Source: Desulfobacula sp.
GTDB lineage: Bacteria > Desulfobacterota > Desulfobacteria > Desulfobacterales > Desulfobacteraceae
Assembly: GCA_029940235.1 (NCBI GenBank)
Contig: JAOZRI010000026.1
Location: 1 to 14,260 of the forward strand
DNA: 14,260 bases
Reading direction: 5' to 3'
Position 1 is the stretch's first letter. Each line of letters starts with the position of its first letter. Below are positions 8,369-14,260 of this stretch, piece by piece. The notes below the pieces were generated by a model. That model saw only the letters and a program-made list of their open reading frames with translations, made no database searches and was not told the origin of the DNA. Made by a program: the position numbers and the translations under genes.

Positions 8369-9043
8369 TTATGGTATCCTGCTTATTATGGTTTCACCCA
8401 TATTACTTAAAATAAATTTATAGATTAAAAAGAGCAGGCCATATATTCCTGCAGGAATCAAAAAAGCAAGGTATTGTATCATGGATCTGCCTGCATTTTT
8501 TGTCTCAAGCCTTGTGTTGTCATCTCTGACTGTGGATTCAGGGAATAGCTGCATCCTGCTTAAAGATGGTAAATCAATGGAGCTTCCAGTGATTAATTTT
8601 AGATTAGATGTTTTTAACTGGTCAAGAAGAAGCTCATCTCCGGCATTACAATACTGCCCTGTAAATCCCAATGATAAACACAGATAATAGACTTCTCTGA
8701 TCTCATTTTGATGGGGGCCGATTGAATTTAAATTCTTGAAAAAAATTTCTCCGGCATTGGCAGTCTGATAAAATTTACGCTGAAGCTGTTCAAACTGCCA
8801 GGTGGTTTTTCCTTCCCAGTCAGATTTCAAGATTGCTTCATCAATCCAGGCAAATACAGCAAAGCGTGCCATGTCATAATCTTTGTCGGAAAAATCCGTT
8901 GATTCGTGTTGTTGTTTGTTTTTAGTATTAAGTCGTTCAATATCAGAATTTACAAGATCAAAAGTGGGTGCATCCTCTTGATTCTTTTTTATGACAAAAA
9001 GAACATAGGCAATCAGATCTGTAAAACAATCAGATAATCTCAT
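8369..9043 (-). CDS. tssL: TssL (DotU/IcmH family) inner-membrane protein, short form
   Basis: TssL is the cytoplasm-facing, C-tail-anchored partner of TssM and the docking site for TssK and the baseplate. The 224-residue product shows FAVFAWIDEAIL (61-72), a FEQLQRKFY region (84-92), AGEIFF (97-102) and EVYYLCLSLGFTGQY (117-131), all diagnostic of DotU proteins. A single membrane helix lies near 190-213, followed by about ten residues. There is no C-terminal OmpA-like peptidoglycan-binding domain, so any cell-wall anchor would have to be a separate protein not in this window. The ATG at 9041-9043 is preceded by GAGGA and follows the tssK stop by 2 bp. Confidence 0.95.
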   Translation of the reverse strand: MRLSDCFTDLIAYVLFVIKKNQEDAPTFDLVNSDIERLNTKNKQQHESTDFSDKDYDMARFAVFAWIDEAILKSDWEGKTTWQFEQLQRKFYQTANAGEIFFKNLNSIGPHQNEIREVYYLCLSLGFTGQYCNAGDELLLDQLKTSNLKLITGSSIDLPSLSRMQLFPESTVRDDNTRLETKNAGRSMIQYLAFLIPAGIYGLLFLIYKFILSNMGETIISRIP

Positions 9044-9045
9044 TG

Positions 9046-10431
9046 TTAATTCCTCTTAATGACTATTAATTCAAGTTTAATATCTTCCGGGGCAGTATCC
9101 CAGTAAATGGCAATATTGTTTTTTTCAATTACATTTATCCACTGTTTGCTGTTATGATCTATCTGAAAGTATATTGCTCCTGTTTTTCTGGGCAGCTCCT
9201 GGGGAGGAGTAGCCAGATAATTAAACTTTACACCGGACAGTGATTGTGCAATGAGCAGAGGCAGGGATTCACGGGAACTCAGTTTTGCAATATTTTGAAA
9301 GGATTCTATAATAAACTCTCTCTCTCCTTCGGAAGAGACTACAATATAAAAGCGATTATGCAGATCAAGAACCTGTGGTGTCATCTCCGCAGTAAAATAG
9401 GTTCCGTCATAATTTAAAGGAATAATATAATCTGGACCTGCAGTGATCTCTTCAAGTAGAGTTGTTATCAGTTTTTGAATAGTGTCAAAGCAGGTGAAAA
9501 GTTTTTTATGATCATATTTAGATAAAAGGGTTGAACCGTCACTTAACTCGCCATTTGCAGAGACTTCCTGGGAAAAAGATGATAATTCACCCACAATTTG
9601 TCTTAACATTCCATAGACAACCCAGGGATGCATATGTTCAGTTTCAGTATAATGGGCTAAGAGGGGCACATACCTGTTAAGGGATCGTAAAACTAGAATA
9701 AATATCATATCGCGTGATCCAAATTCAGAGGTGTGAATACTTTTATCCCGTTTTACAGCTTCGAGTTGATGGCATTTCGATACAATCTGGTCTTTAATTT
9801 CTCTTATTATTCCATATAAAGTCTTGGATGATGAAATCGATACACAGGGGTGGATGAACTTTTTTGATAGAATGATTTCATCCTGGTTTTTCATCAGTTC
9901 AGCAATGGGAAAAAACAGATAATCACTTATTTGATCCAGCTCAGTTTCCCAGAAAATCTTAATATGATAACTCATCCTTTTAATCTGGGCTTCTGGTCCG
10001 TTTTGATACATATCCGGGATCTCTTCGGGTTCAGCAAGGGAAACAAACCTTGATGATTCATCATTGAGGTTATTTAAGTTCTGTACAATGGATACATTTT
10101 CAGATTGATCACTCCATTTTTTTATTCCTATATATACTTTAAATGTTTTGCCGCCATCTTCCCATGATTTTTCAAAAGAACGCGGTTTGATACAGGCATT
10201 ATCGTCAATTATACAATGGGTCATATCATTAAATAAAAATTCACCGGATTTTATTTCAAAAATATGATTTAAAAGTGATGATTCAAGGATATCTAATGCA
10301 ACAACACCCCATAAACTTGGGGCAACATACTTATATAGAGGTGTAAACAGTGATTTTGTATAGAGATCGCATAGTTGGAAGTGCTGGGGCTGGAGAAAAA
10401 GACCCTGATGCCAGAAAATTGGTTTTGTCAT
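9046..10431 (-). CDS. tssK: TssK (VasE/ImpJ) baseplate-membrane adaptor
   Basis: TssK is a trimeric baseplate subunit that links the TssFG wedges to the TssL/TssM cytoplasmic domains. The 461-residue product is close to the usual length of about 445-450. Its N-terminus contains WHQGLFLQPQHFQ (7-19), the family's hallmark. The C-terminal domain reads FYIVVSSEG, then ESLPLLIAQSLSGVKFNYLATPP, then an IYFQID segment and a final LELIVIK, all at the expected spacing. The ATG at 10429-10431 has AAGG about 10 bases upstream. The 20-bp gap from tssJ holds only the ribosome site. Confidence 0.96.
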   Translation of the reverse strand: MTKPIFWHQGLFLQPQHFQLCDLYTKSLFTPLYKYVAPSLWGVVALDILESSLLNHIFEIKSGEFLFNDMTHCIIDDNACIKPRSFEKSWEDGGKTFKVYIGIKKWSDQSENVSIVQNLNNLNDESSRFVSLAEPEEIPDMYQNGPEAQIKRMSYHIKIFWETELDQISDYLFFPIAELMKNQDEIILSKKFIHPCVSISSSKTLYGIIREIKDQIVSKCHQLEAVKRDKSIHTSEFGSRDMIFILVLRSLNRYVPLLAHYTETEHMHPWVVYGMLRQIVGELSSFSQEVSANGELSDGSTLLSKYDHKKLFTCFDTIQKLITTLLEEITAGPDYIIPLNYDGTYFTAEMTPQVLDLHNRFYIVVSSEGEREFIIESFQNIAKLSSRESLPLLIAQSLSGVKFNYLATPPQELPRKTGAIYFQIDHNSKQWINVIEKNNIAIYWDTAPEDIKLELIVIKRN

Positions 10432-10451
10432 ATTTATGATCCTTATTTATA

Positions 10452-11060
10452 TCATCTGTCCTGGTCCACCCTGCTTTGAATATCTTTGATCTGCATTGGC
10501 CCTAAAAACAAATCAACATTAATCAAGGCTGGAACCTGTGTTTTGGTTGTCCTAATAAATCCCTCTTTTTTGACCACAACTGGAATATTTATTAAACGTG
10601 TTATTCTCTGTTTTGATATTTTCATATATCCTGCTGCAACAGCAAAATATTTTGCATTTTCAGCCCTGTCGAGTTTAATATCTATGTTTTCACCGGGGTG
10701 AACAGTAATCTGTTTAACCACAGCAGCGCTTGTATCAAAAATGGAACAATCAAGGAGTGTAAAAAGGCCATTTAAATCACTTGACAGTTGATTAAAGCCA
10801 TTTGGATCATTTAACTGATACACACAAAGATGTAGTGTGTGGGAGTCTCCGTCATCAAGGTTTAACTTTGGATCAGCTTCTATATGCAGAGAAATCGCCT
10901 CTTTTTCATATGTCCATTCAGGCGGTGGAAGAACTTTAGCTGAGCAAGAGAAGAGAAACGCAGTCAAGAAAAGAAGAGATAAAATATATTTGGCCTTGCT
11001 GCAACTATACAATTTGCTGATATCTTTTGAAATAATACTACCGATGTTCTGTTTTTCCAA
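10452..11060 (-). CDS. tssJ: TssJ (VasD) outer-membrane lipoprotein, TTG start
   Basis: TssJ is an outer-membrane lipoprotein whose periplasmic beta-sandwich binds the C-terminus of TssM. The 202-residue product begins with an unusually long polar segment of about 22 residues, then a hydrophobic helix (YILSLLFLTAFLFS) and the lipidation cysteine C39 in an LFSC box; Phe at -2 is not the commonest residue there. The mature part has the family's features: a PPPEW stretch after the cysteine, HTLHLCVYQL (75-84), LLDC near 107-110, a PGE motif, FAVAAGY (137-143) and a final LFLGP. No in-frame ATG precedes the signal sequence, and the TTG at 11058-11060 has a perfect ribosome site, so TTG is the best start. 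It begins 2 bp after the stop of the preceding gene. Confidence 0.88.
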   Translation of the reverse strand: MEKQNIGSIISKDISKLYSCSKAKYILSLLFLTAFLFSCSAKVLPPPEWTYEKEAISLHIEADPKLNLDDGDSHTLHLCVYQLNDPNGFNQLSSDLNGLFTLLDCSIFDTSAAVVKQITVHPGENIDIKLDRAENAKYFAVAAGYMKISKQRITRLINIPVVVKKEGFIRTTKTQVPALINVDLFLGPMQIKDIQSRVDQDR

Positions 11061-11062
11061 TT

Positions 11063-11800
11063 TTACCTCCTGTCATTAAAAGATGTTTTCAGGCACTGTT
11101 TCTCAAATTCTCGGAAATAGTCTTCGGTGAACTTACCTGATTCAAACCACTGTTTGAATTTGTTGTATTTTGATTCATAGGCTTTGTAACATTTTGCATG
11201 CTTCATGGGACTCAATTTCATCACTCCAGCCTCTTTCTCCAACAGCTTTGGTGAAAGCTCCATGAGAATCTGGTTGACTTTTTCACAGGCTGCATCTTTT
11301 GATGCTTCCCTTGTAACCAGAAATGCCTGGGTGATTTGACCAATATAGGCTTTAAGGGGAATTTTTTGTCCACTATCTTCCATGTGGTATCCTATCACCT
11401 GTCTTATGGTTTCATCTTTTTCCTGACTGCCGCACAGGGTTGAGTTGATAACACTTATTAAGTGATTTAAAGAATCAAAGATAGTATTTAGCGACTCAGC
11501 CAGTTTGTTGAGCTGTTTATCGGATGATATGTCATTTGCTTCAAAATTACGCCCTAAAAGCAGAGAGAATACTCTGTCAAGAACTGGATTGCTGCATGAC
11601 AAAGAATCCCCGGCCTCAGTCTGTCCTTTATCAAATTTCTCAAGAAGTGAATCAAGAATTTTAGTTCTTTCTTCTGGAACATACCCATTTAATTCTTCGT
11701 TCAGACAGTCTTCAATTAAGTGTTCAGCCTCTTTTGGGTCTGTTTTTTGATATTTTGATAATCTGTCCGATAGATTTTGAATCAGTCTGTTTTTATCCAT
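11063..11800 (-). CDS. TagH-like protein: resembles the C-terminal region of T6SS FHA proteins, without an FHA domain
   Basis: I recognise this only tentatively. The 245-residue product is soluble, helical and has no membrane segment. Residues 75-120 (a hydrophobic LLLGR stretch, then LNKLAESLNTIFDSLNHLISVIN) and 175-240 (VNQILMELSPKLLEKE, then KCYKAYESKYNKFKQWFESG and YFREFEKQC) resemble in order and character the C-terminal domain of T6SS FHA proteins (TagH). Those end with a similar SP.LL helix and a W/Y..Y...Y/F...F...F...Y pattern. A phosphothreonine-binding FHA domain (GR...SR.H pattern) is absent; residues 1-70 are charged helix. Position supports the idea, because TagH often lies directly before tssJ-K-L-M. 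The ATG at 11798-11800 overlaps the previous gene's TAA by one base (TAATG), implying coupled translation, and tssJ follows after 2 bp. It could instead be an unrelated helical accessory protein. Confidence 0.5.
   Translation of the reverse strand: MDKNRLIQNLSDRLSKYQKTDPKEAEHLIEDCLNEELNGYVPEERTKILDSLLEKFDKGQTEAGDSLSCSNPVLDRVFSLLLGRNFEANDISSDKQLNKLAESLNTIFDSLNHLISVINSTLCGSQEKDETIRQVIGYHMEDSGQKIPLKAYIGQITQAFLVTREASKDAACEKVNQILMELSPKLLEKEAGVMKLSPMKHAKCYKAYESKYNKFKQWFESGKFTEDYFREFEKQCLKTSFNDRR
11065..11071 (-). promoter_or_regulatory. Consensus Shine-Dalgarno before the TTG start of tssJ
   Basis: The minus strand reads AGGAGGT with four further bases before the TTG at 11058-11060. The site overlaps the TAA stop of the upstream gene (11063-11065). 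A consensus site may offset the weak TTG initiation codon, and it is the main evidence for this start. Confidence 0.65.
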
Positions 11801-13920
11801 TATTTCAGCCCTTTGGATTTATTATCCAGGTTTTCAGGTACAATAATAACAGTTTTTTCCATATCCTGGTCGCTAAAATGGTTGTCAGCCGCACACTCTT
11901 GACTTGTTGGATCAATAACAGGTCTGTTTTGATCTGTTTCAATGGTTTTTTCGCTGTATTCAGGGGCTGTAGATAAATCGTTAGTTGTTAATATCACAGT
12001 TTTTTCCATGTCAGAATCAAATCCTGATTCTGTTGTTGATATTTTTTCCATTGTATCTTGCTGTGTTTTTACTTGAGCTGTATCAGATGGTTTCTCATTT
12101 GACACTATATCTGAGCTATTTTTGGATTTTAAAGTGTTATTAAAGGTATCATCTTTTGTAATATGAGGTTTATAATTGCTTTCAAATGATTTATTGATTT
12201 TTTCTTCGGGAGTGGACAGGGTAAAAGTTTCCATTATGTCATTATCATAATCACCTGTTTCATATTCCCACCTTTTTTTTATTCTGCTTAAAATATTGTG
12301 AATCTCATGATGGGAAGAGTCTTCCTGTTTTTTTTGCTGTAAACCTGTCGTCTCTTTTTTTTCTTGAATGTACTGTTTTGAAATGATGTGTTTTTGATTA
12401 AAAAGTTTTTTCTTTATATCATCCATAATGCAGTCAATATCATTTAATATTGGCTCAACATCATTATTTCCTTTTTTTGTGCTACTATTGGAACCGTGGG
12501 TAAAAAGTGAAAAAAACAGCTTAACAATTTTATTCCACAGATCATGGTGCTCACTATGAAGAATAAAAGATGGTTTATTCCAAAAAATTTGATGGCTTTG
12601 AAAAACCTTATTATCATTAAGAAAATTGATAACATCAATGGAGTTTAGATCTTGCTTATTTAATTGTTTAACTATTTTGAAAGCTTCTTGAAAAATCTCT
12701 CTGCTTCGCTGATTTTTATTTGTAAAAAAAACATACAGCCACAATGATGCAAAATATGAGGAGAAATTGCTGCCATTTAAAATGTCATGATTATGCTCTT
12801 TTTTATCGGGAACATCGAGTATATTAACACTGAAATTCCATAGATAGGGCAGTACAGATTCTTTATCACCTAATTTAATCCATAATTTTTTAAATGATAA
12901 TTCAAATTCATACAATTTTGACTGTTTTGATCTGATGAAAACTGCTCTTGCTGTTTCCCTTAATAGAGAGAGTTTAAGGTATATAATTTCCAGGAAAAAC
13001 ATGGGGTCATCATTAAAAAAGAAAGCTTTTTTTGAGCTGTATGTATTTAGTTTCTGTTTGTCAGGCAGGGCAATCCCATACTCCCTGAGTACATCAATCT
13101 CATCAATGTCAGCCCCGGATAGTAAGGGCAGAAAGGCTTCCATGGTCATATCAGAATCGTTAAAACAGATCATATGAAATGGATAAAATGAGAAAAAGCT
13201 AATCCTTTGATCAGCTTTTTCTCCTGACATATAACACTCCATACGTTCCTGGCATGTGTGGCAAGGGAAAAAATGATCTGAATTAACTTTTAAGTTGTTA
13301 AAATCATGGATCAGGTCAAATCTGTTTTTTACATATCCAGGGTCAGAGGCATCTTTTGAATAGGTATAAAATATTGTTTGATCATGGGAAGATATACACT
13401 TGGGGCAGAATAAATATCGTTTAAGTGAATTACTATAGGAGGGCAGGGCGTTTTTTTTAAGAAGTTCATCATCCATGCACAGCTCAAGCTCCAAAGCACA
13501 GGTTGGACAGGGAGGATGAAAGTAGTGCTTAGTTTTCTGGCAATAAAAAAGAGATTTAAACAAACAGGGTTCTTCAATATATTCCTGAATATCAGTAAAA
13601 TGGAATGCTGAGCTGTTTGTGTCAGAAGAGATTAAATGCTGCCATCTTTTATCAAGCATGCTGTTTGTAACCGGATTTAGATCACTGTATTCAAATAAGT
13701 AGTTATCGCGCTGAACAAGAAATAATAGTTTTTTAACTGTTATTGTTTTATTTAGCCTGATCTCTCCTTGAATAACCCTTGCAAGTTTGCCTGAATTGTC
13801 CAAGACCTGGAATGGGAAAGAAGTATTGAATTTTTCAGAATCGTTTTTATACAGAGCAAAATTCATGTAAAAACTACTCTTTTTATATTTCAACGTCTCA
13901 ATGAGAGAATGCTGCTTCAC
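11800..13920 (-). CDS. Unknown T6SS-linked protein with CxxC motifs and a disordered tail bearing DMEKTVI[L/I] peptides
   Basis: I do not recognise a family for this 706-residue product. It has no signal peptide or clear membrane segment, so it is probably cytoplasmic. Residues 119-229 hold ten cysteines, including three CxxC pairs (CPTC 138-141, CPKC 172-175, CHTC 220-223) plus C127, C148 and C229, which suggests one or two zinc-ribbon-like sites. Residues 290-470 are helical, rich in Phe, Leu and Lys. From about 480 the chain is highly polar with coiled-coil-like charge, and the last 150 residues look disordered. The tail has DMEKTVIL (637-644) and DMEKTVII (686-693), with weaker relatives near 622, 657 and 561. 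The GTG start (13918-13920) has AAGGA seven bases upstream; the first in-frame ATG would remove 18 residues. It overlaps the next gene by one base. It could be a scaffold or a phosphorylation target. Confidence 0.85.
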   Translation of the reverse strand: MKQHSLIETLKYKKSSFYMNFALYKNDSEKFNTSFPFQVLDNSGKLARVIQGEIRLNKTITVKKLLFLVQRDNYLFEYSDLNPVTNSMLDKRWQHLISSDTNSSAFHFTDIQEYIEEPCLFKSLFYCQKTKHYFHPPCPTCALELELCMDDELLKKNALPSYSNSLKRYLFCPKCISSHDQTIFYTYSKDASDPGYVKNRFDLIHDFNNLKVNSDHFFPCHTCQERMECYMSGEKADQRISFFSFYPFHMICFNDSDMTMEAFLPLLSGADIDEIDVLREYGIALPDKQKLNTYSSKKAFFFNDDPMFFLEIIYLKLSLLRETARAVFIRSKQSKLYEFELSFKKLWIKLGDKESVLPYLWNFSVNILDVPDKKEHNHDILNGSNFSSYFASLWLYVFFTNKNQRSREIFQEAFKIVKQLNKQDLNSIDVINFLNDNKVFQSHQIFWNKPSFILHSEHHDLWNKIVKLFFSLFTHGSNSSTKKGNNDVEPILNDIDCIMDDIKKKLFNQKHIISKQYIQEKKETTGLQQKKQEDSSHHEIHNILSRIKKRWEYETGDYDNDIMETFTLSTPEEKINKSFESNYKPHITKDDTFNNTLKSKNSSDIVSNEKPSDTAQVKTQQDTMEKISTTESGFDSDMEKTVILTTNDLSTAPEYSEKTIETDQNRPVIDPTSQECAADNHFSDQDMEKTVIIVPENLDNKSKGLK
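11842..12012 (-). repeat. Duplicated DMEKTVI[L/I] coding motif
   Basis: Codons 686-693 (11842-11865) and 637-644 (11989-12012) encode the same peptide except for the last residue. At DNA level, ACAGTTTTTTCCATATC (11849-11865) and ACAGTTTTTTCCATGTC (11996-12012) differ at one of 17 bases. The flanks differ, so either a short duplication or selection on a short peptide explains this. A looser third copy (SEKTIET, residues 656-662) lies between them. Confidence 0.6.
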
Positions 13921-13927
13921 TAAATTT

Positions 13928-13932
13928 TCCTT
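13928..13932 (-). promoter_or_regulatory. Ribosome binding site supporting the GTG start at 13918-13920
   Basis: The minus strand reads AAGGA with a seven-base spacer to GTG, inside the 28-bp gap after the upstream gene's stop. The next possible ATG (codon 19) lies 54 bases further on, so this site favours the GTG. Confidence 0.45.
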
Positions 13933-13948
13933 ATGGTGATTTTTAAAG

Positions 13949-14260
13949 CTAATAGGGCGCTCCTGTCACGGCATCAACATAACCTCCATATCCTTCCTGG
14001 ACAAGACAGAATGCCAGCACAACTTCAGTGTACCTGCGAGATACCTGCTGTAATTCAGTGATAACCTCTGATAAGTGCATGCCGTTCCGGTTTGCCCGTT
14101 TATTACGTATTGTAACTACATCAACGGGAACATGATTGCTGTTATCAACAAAATTTCTTATGCTCTGATAGCTTTCAGCAGCCTTGTGCAGCCCTAATGA
14201 GTGCATCAGTCGTCTACCAAAATATGGACTGGCGTGGTGGTATCCCTGGAATTTAGTCAG
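13949..14260 (-). CDS. C-terminal end of an unrecognised protein, 5' part outside the window
   Basis: The frame is open from the window edge to a TAG at 13949-13951, giving 103 visible codons. The ATG at 14204-14206 is in frame but probably internal, because the frame continues upstream without a stop and has sensible residue use (LTKFQGYHHASPYFGRRL), and no ribosome site is seen before that ATG. I recognise no family. The fragment has several His residues (GYHH, MHSLGLH, NHVP), a basic RNKRANRNG stretch, and a short hydrophobic helix (EVVLAFCLVQ) before a Gly/Tyr-rich C-terminus. It lies 28 bp before the 706-codon gene on the same strand, so it is probably part of the same operon. A T6SS-related role is a guess from position only. 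Confidence 0.6.
   Translation of the reverse strand: MTKFQGYHHASPYFGRRLMHSLGLHKAAESYQSIRNFVDNSNHVPVDVVTIRNKRANRNGMHLSEVITELQQVSRRYTEVVLAFCLVQEGYGGYVDAVTGAPY

Noticed and set aside
13949..14260. HNH/AHH-type nuclease effector domain in the partial gene
   Set aside because: The HH pair and later NG/H residues faintly recall such toxins, but their order and spacing do not match a motif I can defend.
1..14260. tRNA, rRNA, CRISPR arrays, insertion sequences or attachment sites
   Set aside because: Coding genes fill almost the whole window; I saw no repeat arrays, transposase genes, terminal repeats or tRNA-like folds in the short gaps.

Overview
The window is a single strand-uniform block of type VI secretion system (T6SS) genes, all read on the minus strand. 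It is moderately AT-rich, most strikingly around 12.4-12.9 kb. In transcription order (high to low coordinate) it holds: the 3' end of an unrecognised gene; a 706-codon gene of unknown function with paired-cysteine motifs; a 245-codon gene resembling the C-terminal half of the T6SS FHA protein TagH; then tssJ, tssK, tssL, tssM, tagF, tagJ, tssA, tssB and most of tssC, which runs off the low-coordinate edge. The host is probably a Gram-negative proteobacterium-like organism. The AT-rich DNA and gene order would fit a sulfate-reducing desulfobacterial lineage, but that is a guess from style, not a demonstrated assignment.

Region by region: 11.8-14.26 kb carries the accessory genes. 8.4-11.06 kb carries the outer-membrane lipoprotein TssJ, the baseplate-to-membrane adaptor TssK and the inner-membrane protein TssL. 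4.9-8.4 kb is the large ATP/GTP-binding-motif membrane protein TssM, which overlaps the start of tagF by 13 bp. 3.25-4.9 kb carries the regulator TagF and the sheath accessory protein TagJ, separated by the only spacer over 100 bp, which contains two perfect 9-bp inverted repeats. 1-3.25 kb carries TssA and the contractile sheath pair TssB/TssC; tssB has the strongest-looking ribosome binding site of the sheath genes. Elsewhere genes abut or overlap (1-30 bp), so one long operon is likely. I see no promoter or intrinsic terminator that I would defend.

Together the products form the TssJLM envelope complex, the TssK adaptor, the TssA assembly cap/organiser and the TssBC sheath. TagJ would act on the sheath side and TagF as a post-translational brake. 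Hcp, VgrG, TssE/F/G and ClpV are not in the window and must lie elsewhere. The least ordinary part is the accessory head of the operon. The TagH-like protein has no FHA domain, and the 706-residue neighbour combines CxxC motifs with a disordered tail holding two near-identical D-M-E-K-T-V-I-[L/I] peptides that look like phosphothreonine ligands. This suggests, as inference, a rewired version of the threonine-phosphorylation switch that controls some T6SSs.
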